A DNA stretch of 64,000 bases from NCBI GenBank assembly GCA_020846875.1, contig JADLDB010000087.1:1-64000 (forward strand), given 5' to 3'. Within the stretch, counting starts at the first letter, position 1. The number at the start of each line of letters is the position of its first letter. Source of the stretch: Myxococcales bacterium. Its GTDB lineage: Bacteria > Myxococcota > Myxococcia > Myxococcales > Myxococcaceae. This document shows, piece by piece, positions 24,125-34,000 of the stretch. Made by a program: the position numbers and the translations under genes. The notes under the pieces were generated by a model that was not told where the DNA came from, did not search any database, and saw only the letters and a program-made list of their open reading frames with translations.

Positions 24125-24963
24125 AAGGCTCCTCCCACGAAGAAGCCCGACGGCGTCAGCGCCACCTCCAGAGGCGCGGGGGCGCGAACGAGGAGGTACC
24201 AGACGACGGCGCCCGCCACCGCCAGGCTGCCCGCCACCAGCAGGCCCACTCCCACGTCGGCGCGCGTCTGCGCGGCGGCGGCGTAGCCTTGAGCCTCGGC
24301 GTAGCTCAGCGTGGGCAGCGTCGTCGCCCACGCGCTCTCCGCCGCCTTCGCGGTGCCGAGGAGGACTCCGCCCACCGCCACCGCTGCCACGCCCGCGCCG
24401 CCCAGCACCAGCGGCGCCACGGGGACGGAGCGCGGCGCTGGCCGGGACACCACGACGGGAGGCGCGTCGGGCGCGGGCGGCTCCACGGGGGCCACGACAG
24501 CCGGCTCGGGGAGCGAGGACAGCAGTTGAGACACCAGCGCCGGCAGCGCCTCGAGCACCTCCTCCGGGCTGCTCAAGGTTGCGCCGGCGCGTTGCGTGAC
24601 GAGGCTGGAGCGCGTGTCGAGGACCTTGAGGTCGAGGCGGTACTTCTTCCCGAGGCGGCCGAGGGTGCCGGTGAGGAGCCAGCGGGCGTCCAGCGCGCCG
24701 GCGAGCTCCGCGGTGCAACTGCTCGCGTCGTCCGCGCAGCCCAGCAACTGCTTCTGGCGCTCGACGCCAAGGAGCACCGCGACGTCGCTCTGGCCGATGA
24801 CGCGGAAGCGGGGGACGCGCGAGGCCTCGGTGAGGAGCTGCTCGGACACCTGGGCGGCCACCCTCTGCGCCGTCTTGTCGGCGGTGGCGATGTCGATCAC
24901 CACCAGCCGCTCAGGGGCTTCGGCGCCGGCGGCGAGCAGGACGAGGAGAGCGGCGGGGGCCAT
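24121..24963 (-). CDS. CsgG/TolB-like exported protein with two C-terminal membrane helices
   Basis: A 280-residue protein with signal peptide (MAPAALLVLLAAGAEA). Residues 20-150 run VVIDIATADKTAQRVAAQVSEQLLTEASRVPRFRVIGQSDV and RWLLTGTLGRLGKKYRLDLKVLDT, the alternating pattern seen in CsgG/FlgO/TolB-N type domains that act at the outer membrane or in envelope protein secretion. A Pro/Ala-rich linker and two hydrophobic helices (PLVLGGAGVAAVAVGGVLL and VGVGLLVAGSLAVAGAVVWY) follow. This layout is common in myxobacteria. Its stop overlaps the start of the Cys-rich lipoprotein gene by TTGA. Partner role in export or display is inference. Confidence 0.7.
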   Translation of the reverse strand: MAPAALLVLLAAGAEAPERLVVIDIATADKTAQRVAAQVSEQLLTEASRVPRFRVIGQSDVAVLLGVERQKQLLGCADDASSCTAELAGALDARWLLTGTLGRLGKKYRLDLKVLDTRSSLVTQRAGATLSSPEEVLEALPALVSQLLSSLPEPAVVAPVEPPAPDAPPVVVSRPAPRSVPVAPLVLGGAGVAAVAVGGVLLGTAKAAESAWATTLPTLSYAEAQGYAAAAQTRADVGVGLLVAGSLAVAGAVVWYLLVRAPAPLEVALTPSGFFVGGAF

Positions 24964-25091
24964 GGGAGGGTGCGGAACGCTATTCCACGCGAGGCGACGT
25001 GTCTCGCCACGGTGGCGGCCACCTTCGCGGTTGCCTTCCGCGCCCAGAGGCGCCATGAGCCCTCGGCGGACCTGCACGCAAGGAGCCGCAC

Positions 25092-26066
25092 GTGAGCCAG
25101 CCGAAGTCCACGCACCTCCCGCTGGGAGACCAGCGCACCGGCCGCTTCTACGGGAAGGACATCCTCTCGGTGTCGCAGCTCACCCGCGAGGACGTGGAGT
25201 ACGTCTTCGGCGTGGCCCTTGCGATGCGCACCATGGTGGCCCACGTGGGCACCTTCGACCTCTTGAAGGGGAAGATTCTGGCCAACCTCTTCTACGAGCC
25301 GTCCACCCGCACCCAGTCCTCCTTCATGGCGGCGATGCAGCGCCTGGGCGGCAGCGTCATCCCCATCAGCGAGGTGAAGTACTCCTCGGTGGCCAAGGGC
25401 GAGTCCTTGCCCGACACGGTGCGCACGCTGGAGTGCTACGCCGACGTCATCGTGCTGCGCCACCACGAGAAGGGCGCCGCGCAGGTGGCCGCCGACGCGG
25501 CGAAGAAGCCCATCATCAACGCGGGCGACGGCCCCGGCGAGCACCCCACCCAGGCACTCTTGGACCTCTTCACCATCCGCGAGGAGCTGGGCCGCCTCGA
25601 CGCTCTGACCGTCACCATGCTGGGCGACCTGAAGTACGGCCGCACCGTGCACTCGCTGTCGCGGCTCTTGTCGCACTTTGGAGTGACGCTCCACTACGTG
25701 TCGCCGGAGCTGCTCAAGATGCCGCCCGAGCTGGTGAAGGAGCTGGACGCGCGCGGGGTGAAGCAGACGGCCCACACCTCGCTGGACGGAGTGCTGGAGC
25801 AGAGCGACGTGCTGTACGTGACGCGCGTGCAGAAGGAGCGCTTCGAGGACCTGGCGGTGTACGAGTCCTTGAAGCACGCCTTCGTCATCACCCCGGAGGT
25901 GATGAAGCGCGCGAAGCCGAAGATGGCGCTGCTGCACCCGCTGCCGCGCGTGGGCGAAATCTCCACCGAGGTGGATGCGGATCCGCGCGCCGCCTACTTC
26001 CGGCAGATGGAGTACGGCCTGTTCGTCCGCATGGCGCTGCTGGCCATGGTGCTGGGGAAGGCCTGA
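25092..26066 (+). CDS. pyrB: aspartate carbamoyltransferase catalytic subunit
   Basis: A 324-residue transcarbamylase: carbamoyl phosphate plus aspartate to carbamoyl aspartate, the second step of pyrimidine synthesis. [12 protein letters not shown] holds the carbamoyl-phosphate binding STRT motif, [18 protein letters not shown] and HPLPRVGEI are further active-site blocks. A GTG start follows AAGGAG. Divergent from the CsgG-like gene. No pyrI, carAB or pyrC gene is adjacent, and no pyrimidine attenuator is obvious in the leader. Confidence 0.93.
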   Translation: MSQPKSTHLPLGDQRTGRFYGKDILSVSQLTREDVEYVFGVALAMRTMVAHVGTFDLLKGKILANLFYEPSTRTQSSFMAAMQRLGGSVIPISEVKYSSVAKGESLPDTVRTLECYADVIVLRHHEKGAAQVAADAAKKPIINAGDGPGEHPTQALLDLFTIREELGRLDALTVTMLGDLKYGRTVHSLSRLLSHFGVTLHYVSPELLKMPPELVKELDARGVKQTAHTSLDGVLEQSDVLYVTRVQKERFEDLAVYESLKHAFVITPEVMKRAKPKMALLHPLPRVGEISTEVDADPRAAYFRQMEYGLFVRMALLAMVLGKA

Positions 26067-26069
26067 GCG

Positions 26070-27116
26070 ATGGCAAGCGGAAAGAAGACGTGGGTGTGGG
26101 TGCTGGTGGCGGTGGGCGCCGCCTGCTTCGTGTGTGGGGCGGGCGCCGTGGCCTGGGGCCTGCTGTCGACGTTCACCGGTGAGGAGAGCGGCGGAGTCAC
26201 CACGGCCTCGGGCAGCGAAGGGCAGCCCGGCGCGTCGGGAGGCTTCTCCTTCACGCCGCCGCAGGGCTTCGCGCCTTCCGGGCAGGGCCGCTGGAAGTGG
26301 ACGGGCAAGGACCGCGACGCGGACGTGGGCGTGGAGGTGATTCGCCTGCCCGCCATCGACGGCCTCGACGCACCGGAGGCGAAGGTGGCGAAGCTGTGGA
26401 ACGAGCGCATCGGCGCCGACTGGGACGACGTGCCGCCCGCGCCGATGGTGATGCGCCGCTTCGTGGCCAACGGGGCGAAGGCGCACTTCACCTCCGGGGT
26501 GGTGACGCCGAAGGGCGGGGGCATCCAGGCGCGCGTGTCCATCTACCTGGTGGAGGCGGATGACCGGCTCGAGCCGCTGGTGTTTCTCCAGACGTACTTC
26601 GAAGAGGTCAACCTGGTGGGCATCACCATCGTGAATCACATGGCGGCCTTCTCCTGGAACACCACCCACGAGCAGGTGGAGCAGGTGCTGGCCGGCGTAC
26701 AGGGCAGCCCGGTGGGCGCGCCCCTGGTGTCCGACGAGGACGTGGTGGGCGTGTGGCAGTACGGCACCGGCAACTCGCTGCAGTGGGTCAACACGCTGAC
26801 CGGCTCGACCTCGATGACGGCGGTGACTTACGTCGTCGACTACACCTTCACGGAGGAGCACCGCTTCACCTACAAGTTCGGCGGCGCGTCCGGGCAGGTG
26901 GGGGCGATGAACTTCCAGTCCGAGGACGATGAGGGCGAGTGGCGGGTCGAGCACGACCAGCTCATCCTCGCGGGGAAGAAAGAGCGGAAGTTTCTCCTCG
27001 TCGGCTGCGCCCGCACGCCGGAAGGGAAGCGCTCGCTGTTCATGATGCCGCACCCGCGGTGGGCGCTGTCGCCCGGGGCCATCGCGCAGAACGCCGAGCT
27101 GTACGTGGAGAAGTGA
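26070..27116 (+). CDS. membrane-anchored hypothetical protein next to pyrB
   Basis: A 348-residue protein with one N-terminal membrane segment (TWVWVLVAVGAACFVCGAGAVAWGLL) and a short Gly/Ser-rich linker, then an extracytoplasmic part of about 290 residues. It contains VGVWQYGTGNSLQWVN and FTEEHRFTYKFGGASG, with a lipocalin-like or beta-barrel alternating pattern, near its end. Starts 3 bases after pyrB. No known family or catalytic motif. A role in pyrimidine metabolism is not implied by the sequence. Confidence 0.72.
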   Translation: MASGKKTWVWVLVAVGAACFVCGAGAVAWGLLSTFTGEESGGVTTASGSEGQPGASGGFSFTPPQGFAPSGQGRWKWTGKDRDADVGVEVIRLPAIDGLDAPEAKVAKLWNERIGADWDDVPPAPMVMRRFVANGAKAHFTSGVVTPKGGGIQARVSIYLVEADDRLEPLVFLQTYFEEVNLVGITIVNHMAAFSWNTTHEQVEQVLAGVQGSPVGAPLVSDEDVVGVWQYGTGNSLQWVNTLTGSTSMTAVTYVVDYTFTEEHRFTYKFGGASGQVGAMNFQSEDDEGEWRVEHDQLILAGKKERKFLLVGCARTPEGKRSLFMMPHPRWALSPGAIAQNAELYVEK

Positions 27117-27264
27117 CGGCTGGCTTACGCCGCCTCCAGGAAGCGGTGGTGCGGTGAGGGCACGGCGCATTGCCCAACACCAGGCAGCCCCTCCGCCCGC
27201 GATGGAGGACCCGCGATTGCCGGGAGCAACAATGATGACAAGTGGCCCGGGGTGCCCCGGAAGG

Positions 27265-27370
27265 CGTGAGACTGAGATGAGACTGTCGTCTCATTTTGAC
27301 CTCGCAAGCTCCTGATTTTGCATGTGCGTTTTGGGTGATTTTGAGACGACAGTCTCATCTCAGTCTCACG
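27265..27370. repeat. 29-base perfect inverted repeat around a 48-base AT-richer core
   Basis: Arms at 27265-27293 and 27342-27370 are exact reverse complements (the left arm starts CGTGAGACTGAGATGAGACT). Each arm also contains its own hairpin, TGAGAC-TGTC-GTCTCA. The core (27294-27341) is noticeably AT-richer than the surroundings. The element lies between two convergent genes and next to the transposase remnant. It looks like a very short mobile element (MITE-like, about 106 bases) or a strong terminator. No clear target-site duplication is visible beside it. The rest of 27117-27403 holds no gene. Confidence 0.75.
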
Positions 27371-27403
27371 GAAAGAAGGCCGTCCCCCGACCCGGGTGCA
27401 GGA

Positions 27404-28411
27404 TCACTTTGAGGCGAGCTGAGCCCGCGGGCTGACGCGGCTGAGGAGGTGGTCGCGCTTCGCGCGGCGGGGCGAGTTCTTCACCGGCCGGCGAGCGCGC
27501 TGCTCGGCTGTGGCGGTCGGGTAGCTGAGTCCCGCGCGAAGGGCGGCGTGAAAACGGACCGCGCCGGTCGTGCGGTAGACAGCACGGAGGCGAGCCATGC
27601 GACGTGCGCGAGGCAGACTCCAACGCTGGCCTGCCCGCTTCATGCGCACCTGGAGGACGTGGCGGTGGGCGCTCTCGACGATGCCCGAGCCGACGGGCAA
27701 GCCGCGCGCCCGGAAGGTGCGGTAGCGCATGCGTTGCTCGTTGGTGCGGTAGGAGCCGACGACGTCGTCGAGCGCGGCGAGCTGCTCATCGGAGGTCGCG
27801 AACGGGAGACAGGCCATCAACTCGGCGATGGCCTCGTCTGGGCCGTCGGCGTCGATGAGTTGGTAGATACGCGCTTCCCAGTGCGGAAGCAGGCAGTGGC
27901 CTTCACCGAGGAAGGCCTTGCCGCAGAGCATGGCCCAGTGCACCGCGTGGGGAATGTCGAGCACCTGGATGGCGAAGGGCGCCAACTCATCAGCGAGCGT
28001 CCAGTTCTCTCGCGCGCCATCGCCCAGCCACACCACCGTTTCGACTTCATCGGCGCGCTCCGCTGAGAGCGCTGCCGCGAGCGCCTTCTTGAACTCGGGC
28101 TGTCCCCCCAGCACGGCGACGTAGCGAGCGTCCTCGACGCGGCGACGCTTCCGCTCTTCGCCTGGGGGAATGAAGCCCCCACGCGCGACAACGCCGACTT
28201 TCGTCTCCTTCCAGCTCGCTTCGCGAGTGAGCAACATGCTGCCGTCGGTACCCACCGTCAGCATCGAGTGATAGTTCCGCGTCAGGCGCAGCTCGCCCGC
28301 CGTCGTCAGGATGTGACGCAGCCGGTTCTTGGCCTTCACCGGCACCAGTTGCTTGCACTTCGGACACGCCTTCGGCTTCCCGTCCTCAGGCGGCAGCGCC
28401 GCGATGGCCGG
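27404..28411 (-). pseudogene. ISKra4-family transposase, internally deleted and 5' truncated
   Basis: About 336 in-frame codons of an ISKra4-type DDE transposase. The C-terminal half is well kept: VGTDGSML (first Asp), VVWLGDGARENW, FAIQVLDIPHAVHWAMLC, LPVGSGIVESAHRHV (final Glu) and the basic end. The N-terminal zinc-ribbon part remains as CPKCKQLVPVKAKNRLR and TTAGELRLTRNYH. Family members then have a long segment with more cysteines before the first Asp motif; here LTRNYH is joined directly to SMLTVGTDG near 28267, so that segment is missing. The frame is open only from an in-frame stop at 28412-28414, with no good start. A dead copy; no matching ends are seen on both sides. Confidence 0.78.
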
Positions 28412-28624
28412 TCACGGGCGTTTGGGGCTTTCTTCGTCTGCTCATGAGCCGCGTAGATCACGCCTTCTCGGTCCTCGTCGATCCCTCCGACATCATGGGC
28501 TTCCCTCAATCTGGGCGTGCACCCCCCCGGCCCGTCTCCGACCGTGGATGTCAGACCTGGCTGATAGGGAGGGCAGTCCGCGCGCGGTGCGTGGCGAGGG
28601 GTGCACCCTGGAAGGAGAGCGGGC

Positions 28625-29266
28625 GTGGCGTGGAAGGTGGCGAGGAACAGCCTGGCGCGAGACGCGGGCTGGGCGGTGCTGACGGCGGTGGCGGACCGGG
28701 GGCTGGGCGACCTGACGGTGGACGTGGTGGCGGAGCGGCTCGGCCGTTCACGCGCATCGGTGTACCGCGACCTGGGCGATCGCGAGGCGCTGCTGGTGCT
28801 GGCGCACCGCTGTGCGGTGCAGGACCTGTCGAACGGCTTCGGGAGGGTGCGCCCGGGACCGCCGCGCATGCAGCTCGAAGAGGTCTTCACGGAACTGCGG
28901 ACGGCGCTCAGCGGCCGCGAGGGCCGGGCGTTTCGGCAGGTGCGCTCGGCGGTGGCGGGGAGGGGAGACCTGGAGGAATTCCGGCGCCGCGAGGTCGAGG
29001 AGCTGGTGGCCTTACGCCGCTGGGTAGAGTCCTTGATGGACCCCCTCCACGCCAGGGAAGAAGGCGTCGTCGCGGAGCTCACCGCGCAGCTCTGGTCGCT
29101 GTGCCTGGGCCGCCCGCCGCCGCGGGGTGAGCTCGAGCCGGTGAAGAAGGCGGAGCTGGACCTGGCCTTCCACCTGCTCACGCCCTTCATCGCGACGGAA
29201 GAGCAAGTCCTGCGCGCGGAGCTCGACGGGCTGGGGGAAGTCACGCTCCTGGGCGAGCTGCTCTGA
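28625..29266 (+). CDS. TetR-like transcriptional regulator
   Basis: A 213-residue one-component regulator. The N-terminal helix-turn-helix (GLGDLTVDVVAERLGRSRASVYRDLGDREALL) is of the TetR kind; the C-terminal all-helical part is a ligand/dimer domain without recognised family. GTG at 28625 follows GGAAGGAGAG; an upstream in-frame GTG at 28601 lacks a good ribosome site. Its target is not obvious: the gene lies between the transposase remnant and the repeat lipoprotein gene, which starts 44 bases downstream. It may control that gene. Confidence 0.78.
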   Translation: MAWKVARNSLARDAGWAVLTAVADRGLGDLTVDVVAERLGRSRASVYRDLGDREALLVLAHRCAVQDLSNGFGRVRPGPPRMQLEEVFTELRTALSGREGRAFRQVRSAVAGRGDLEEFRRREVEELVALRRWVESLMDPLHAREEGVVAELTAQLWSLCLGRPPPRGELEPVKKAELDLAFHLLTPFIATEEQVLRAELDGLGEVTLLGELL

Positions 29267-29310
29267 CGCTACTTGCCAGCGGCTCTCTCTCCCGAGTACG
29301 GGCCGGGTCC

Positions 29311-30402
29311 ATGCGCGTCCTCACCCTGGGCCTCATCCTCGCGGCTGGCTTCGGCCTGGCCGTCTCTTGCGGCTCCACCCCTGCGAAGTGCGACTCCCGC
29401 ACCTGCCCCAACGGCTGCTGTGACGCGGCAGGCTCCTGCCAGCCAGGGACGGGCATCTCCGCGTGCGGCACTTTCGGCGCGGCGTGCCAGTCCTGCGTCA
29501 TCGGCCAGTTCTGCGTGGGGGGCTTTTGCCTCTCTCCGGCCACCGGCGGCGGCGGTGGCGCATCCGGCGGTGGCACGGGCGGCGGCGGTGGCGGTGGTGC
29601 GTCCGGTGGCGGTGCCGGCGGAGGGCAGGGCGGAGGCCTCGGCGGCGGCACCGGCGGAGGGCAGGGCGGAGGCACCGGCGGCGGCACCGGTGGTGGCTCC
29701 GGTGGCGGCACCGGCGGTGGCGGAGGCGCGGCCGGCCTCTGCACCGCGGGCACGTCCACCGCCTGTACCGACGCCCGGGAGAACTGGACCGGCACCGAGT
29801 GCTGCGTCTCGGGAGCCACCTGGTGCATCGCGGGCACCTCCACTTCCTGCACCGACGCCGTCGAGCACTGGACCGGCACCGACTGCTGCCTCGAGCGCGT
29901 GTCGGGTTGCGCCACCGGCACCCCCACCTCCTGCACCGACTCGGTGGAGCACTGGACCGGCACCAACTGCTGCGTCGAAGGCATCTCGATGTGCACCAGC
30001 GGCACCTCCACCTCCTGCACCGACTCCCTCGAGCACTGGACGGGCACCGAGTGCTGCGTGGGCGACGCCGTCACCTGGTGCACCCGAGGCACCGCCACCT
30101 CCTGCACCGACTCCGTCGAGCACTGGACCGGCACCGACTGCTGCGTGGAGCGCGTCAGCCAGTGCGTCGACGGCACCGCCACCTCCTGCACCGACTCCGT
30201 CGAGCACTGGACCGGCAGCGACTGCTGCGTGGAGCGCGTCACCCAGTGCGTCGACGGCACCTCCACCTCCTGCACCGACTCCGTCGAGCACTGGACGGGC
30301 ACCGTCTGCTGCCTGGAGGGCGTGACGACCTGCACCTCCGGCACCAGCACCTCGTGCACCGGCAGCGGGCAGCACTGGACCGGCTCGCTCTGCTGCTTCT
30401 GA
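29311..30402 (+). CDS. lipoprotein with Gly-rich linker and eight CC-containing repeats
   Basis: A 363-residue lipoprotein (MRVLTLGLILAAGFGLAVSC). The first module, with CPNGCCDAAGSCQPG, then ACGTFGAACQSC and GGFC, matches the N-terminal module of the lipoprotein at 3542-5323. A linker of about 60 Gly/Ala/Ser/Thr residues follows. The C-terminal 217 residues are eight repeats, mostly 28 residues long, with the core TSCTDSVEHWTGTDCC and four cysteines each; the last stops after the CC. The Cys content suggests a disulfide-laddered extracellular rod. I do not recognise the repeat as a known family. The function is unknown. Confidence 0.82.
   Translation: MRVLTLGLILAAGFGLAVSCGSTPAKCDSRTCPNGCCDAAGSCQPGTGISACGTFGAACQSCVIGQFCVGGFCLSPATGGGGGASGGGTGGGGGGGASGGGAGGGQGGGLGGGTGGGQGGGTGGGTGGGSGGGTGGGGGAAGLCTAGTSTACTDARENWTGTECCVSGATWCIAGTSTSCTDAVEHWTGTDCCLERVSGCATGTPTSCTDSVEHWTGTNCCVEGISMCTSGTSTSCTDSLEHWTGTECCVGDAVTWCTRGTATSCTDSVEHWTGTDCCVERVSQCVDGTATSCTDSVEHWTGSDCCVERVTQCVDGTSTSCTDSVEHWTGTVCCLEGVTTCTSGTSTSCTGSGQHWTGSLCCF
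29749..30399 (+). repeat. eight tandem 84-base coding repeats
   Basis: Units encode 28 residues (one has 29, the last is a 20-residue partial). Conserved core at protein level: GT-[SA]-TSCTDSVEHWTG-x-x-CC, with the fourth Cys near the end. At DNA level the middle of each unit (TGCACCGACTCCGTCGAGCA) is nearly identical in the central copies, so the array may expand or contract by recombination. Confidence 0.85.
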
Positions 30403-30408
30403 CAGGCG

Positions 30409-30972
30409 CTACAGCTTCCCGCCGTAGAGGATGAGGCGCTGCTTGAGCCGCTCCACCTGCGCCTCCAGGTCCGCGACGCGGTGGTCCCTCTTCTTCAACT
30501 GCGCTTCCAGCGACTTCACCTGCGCGCGCAGCTCGTCCAACTCGACGGAGGCGGCGGGCCCGGGCGTCCGCGTCAGCACGGGGATGGCGGGGTCGGTGCG
30601 CGCCTCCTGGGGGGGTAGCACCACCAGGGTGCGCACGGCCAGCGGGTCCACCGCGCCCACCAGGCCCTCGATGCGCTGGCTGACGTCGCGGGGCATCGGC
30701 ATGAAGGCGATGCCCATGCCCGGGGCTGCTCCGGCGCGCGTCGACACCACCCGCCCCAGCAGGTTGATGGTCTGGCTGGCCCCGGGCCGGTGAATCTCCA
30801 GCTTCACCTCGGTGCCCACCTTGAGCAGCGTGGGGCAGCGCACGAAGCACCCGCCCAGCGACATGTTCTCCACCGCGAGGCCAATGTGCAGCGCCCCGTC
30901 GTCGGCGGTCAGCCGCGTGGACACCTGCTTCAACTGGACGCGCCGGTACCGGCGGCGGTTGCGCTCGGCCAT
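30409..30972 (-). CDS. PilZ-domain protein with C-terminal coiled coil
   Basis: A 187-residue cytoplasmic protein. The start MAERNRRRYRRV is an RxxxR c-di-GMP-binding motif and ENMSLGGCFV stands for the second motif ([D/N]-x-S-x-x-G), so this is a PilZ receptor for cyclic-di-GMP. Residues about 130-180 form a heptad-like coiled coil (VELDELRAQVKSLEAQLKKRDHRVADLEAQVERL). The start codon is an ATG; an upstream in-frame ATG lacks a clear ribosome site. It ends 6 bases from the convergent lipoprotein gene, and lies 47 bases downstream of the Lhr gene. Myxobacteria use such proteins in motility and surface control; target unknown. Confidence 0.82.
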   Translation of the reverse strand: MAERNRRRYRRVQLKQVSTRLTADDGALHIGLAVENMSLGGCFVRCPTLLKVGTEVKLEIHRPGASQTINLLGRVVSTRAGAAPGMGIAFMPMPRDVSQRIEGLVGAVDPLAVRTLVVLPPQEARTDPAIPVLTRTPGPAASVELDELRAQVKSLEAQLKKRDHRVADLEAQVERLKQRLILYGGKL

Positions 30973-31019
30973 GCGCCGGCGAGTGTAGCCCTGCCCTGTC
31001 CGTGCCGGGGCCGCCCTGC

Positions 31020-34000
31020 TCAACGGAACGGCGAGTCCGCCCCCGGACGGTGCCCGCTGCGGTCCGCTTCGAGCTCCGGCACCCCGTCCACGTAGCGGAC
31101 CTCCTGCCCCAGCACCGAGGCCACCCGCGGCCCCGGCGTCACCACGCCGGTGAGGTTGAGCGGGTCCACCGCCGACACCCGCACCACCTCCCCCTGCTTC
31201 GGCTCCCGCCGCACCGCCCGCGCCAGGTCAACCGCCTCCGGCAGCGCGAACTGCTCGCCCGCGAAGCCCGCGAGGAAGCGCCCGCCGCGGATTTCGCCGC
31301 GCGCCTCCAGCCGCCGGTACCAGGGCAACAAGTCCCTCCAGGCCGGCGCCAGCGGCTCGCGCACCACCAGGTCGCGGAACACCACCCCGTAGCGGCGCAG
31401 GAAGAGCCACGCCAGCTGCTCCTCCACCTGCGCGCTCTCCACCTGCTCGTGCGGCTGGAAGAGCGACCACCGCCCCGGCCCGCCCCGCTGCAGCGCCCGC
31501 TGCCGCCGCCGCAGCTTGGGTGACTGCAGCACCCGCAGGTTCTGCACCGCGTCCGCCGTGATGAGCCCGCGGGACAGCAACTCCCACAGCGCGTCTTCGA
31601 CTTCGGTGGCCAGCCGCCGCGAGCCGGCCTGCAGCTCTCCGAAGAAGGACGCCCCGCGCCGCTCCAGCACCCCCAGCACGTCCTTCGCCGCGTGCGAGAG
31701 GTCCGCAGGCCACGGCCTGGGCCCGTCCGACAGCACCACGTCCGGCCGCGCCGCGTGCAGCAGCCACTCCAGGTCCACCCGCTTGACGAAGGTGAGCGAC
31801 GCCGCGCGCCCTGGCATCGCCTTCCGCGCCGGCACCACCGGCTCCTCCACCAAGAGGCCGCGCCGGGGACCCACCGGCAGCTTCGGCTCCTTCAGGGTGA
31901 GCCGCCCCCAGGCCACTTCACCCGTGAAGCACGCCGACTCCAGCCACTCGCCCACGTAGTGCTTCATCCGCGCGGGGAAGAGGTGCTGCTCCCACGCCGC
32001 CGCCGGCGCCTCGTACCCTTCGAGGAGTGAGACGACCTTGGCCAGCCCACCCGGCCCGCGCGGCTTCTGCTCGGCGTCCAGGTAGTGCCACCGGAAGAGG
32101 AAGCGCATGAAGTCCTGCGCGGAGAGCGGCTCAATCTCCTTGCGCAGCCGGCCCAGGGTGAGCCGGTGGATGCGCTGCAGGAGGCGGCGATCGCACCACT
32201 CCGTCACCTCCTCCGGCTGGCCGGCACGGAACTTCCCCCGCAGCACCTGGCCCACCGACTCCAGCTTGGCCAGCGCCGCGTCCACGTCGTACTTCGTCAG
32301 TGAGAGGCGGGCCTGCAGCTCCTCGGAGGTGGTGGGCCCGAGGATTTCCATCCACCCGCGGACCATCTGGCGGGCGGCGGCCTCGCGGTCGACGGGCGCG
32401 TCACCGGGGAGGGGAGCCACCGGCAGCGGCGTGTCCGGGAAGAGCGACTGGAGGAGCGGCGTGCGCTCGCGCGCGAAGGCGTAGACACGGCCACCGGGTA
32501 GCGTGAGGCGGGCGGCGCGGCCGGCGGCCTCCAGGACGCGCAGCCACGGCTCGAGGGGATAGGTGACCAATTGCAGCAGCGCGTCGTGCAATTCCTCGGC
32601 GTCTCGGATGACGGGCGCCGCGTCGGCGATGACCTCCGCGATGGCCGCGTCGTCCAGCGCTCCGAAGGCCACCTGGTCCGCCGGCGGCAGGGTGCGCCGC
32701 ACCGCCACGTTGCGGGCCCTTCGCTCCTCCAGCGGCGCGTCGTCGAGGAAGGTGTACGGCGCCGAGTTGAGCAACTGGTGCGCGAAGACGCTCGGCTCCG
32801 GCAGGTCCACCGCCACCTTGCGAATTCGCCCCTCCTGCATCCCCTTCAGCACCGCCACGAGGCCCTCGATGTCCATCAAGTCGGTGAGGCAGTCCTTCAT
32901 CGCCTCCGTCACCAGCGGGTGGTCCGGCGGGACAATCTCCTGGCCGCCGTGGTTGTCCTGGCAGCCCACCTGGTCGGGGAACACCGCGGCGATGAGGTCC
33001 TCGGCGCGCGCGCGCTGAATCGGCGGCGGCACCCGCTTGCCGTTGCGCATCCGCGAGAGCGCCAGCGCCCGCCCCGCCGCCCAGCGGAAGCGCGTGCCGA
33101 ACATCGGCCCCTGCAGCACCGCCTGGGTCAGCACCCGCAGGGCACTCGCCGGCGACACGAAGTCGAAGATGTCCATCAGCGGGAAGCTGTGCTGCTCGCC
33201 CAGCGACAGGAGAACCCCGTCGTCGGTGGCCGCGGCCTGCAGCTCGAAGTCGAAGGCCCGGCAGAAGGACTTGCGCAGGGTGAGGCCCCAGGCGCGGTTG
33301 ATGCGCGCACCGAACGGCGCGTGAATGACCAACTGCATCCCGCCGGCCTCGTCGAAGAAGCGCTCCGCCACCACGCAGGCCTGGGTCGGCACGGTGGTGA
33401 GCGCCGCCTCGCCGGCCTTCACGTAGCGCACCAGCAAGTCGGCCGCGCGCTCGGGCAGGCCCAGCTCCCTCGTCAGCCACTCCTGCGCGTCGGGGCGCCT
33501 GGCCACGTCCTCGCGCAGGCGGGCCACCTCCAGCGACAGCTCGTCGGTGCGCGCGGGCGCCTCGCCATTCCAGAAGGGGACGGAGGGCGGCTGGCCGTTG
33601 GCGTTCTCCACCCGCACCTGGCCGTCGAAGATGCGGCGGATGCGCCAGCTGGTGCTGCCCAGCACGAAGACGTCGCCGGGCATGGACTCGATGGAGAAGT
33701 CCTCGTCCAGGGTGCCCACCTGCTTGTCCTCGGGCTCGGCGATGACGGCGTAGGTGAAGAGGTCGGGGATGGCCCCGCCGTTCTGCAGCGCCATCAGCCG
33801 CGCGCCCTTCCGGGGCTTGAGGCGCGCATTCACCCGGTCCCGGTGCAGGTGGACGCGGCTGCGCCCGCGGGAGGTGGACTCGCCTTCGCTGACCAGGCGC
33901 AGCACCTTCTCGAACTCCTCGCGCGTCAGCTCCGCGTAGGGCGTGGCGCGCTTCATCACCTGGTAGAGGCCCTCTTCGTCCCACTCCTGCGCGGCGACTT

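Noticed and set aside
27265-27370. The inverted repeat as the two ends of the neighbouring transposon
   Set aside because: Both arms lie on the same side of the transposase remnant, and I find no second copy near 28400-28600.
28346-28624. A second gene or IS end upstream of the transposase remnant
   Set aside because: Frames are short, full of stops or Arg/Pro-rich shadows; no inverted end or start signal is visible.
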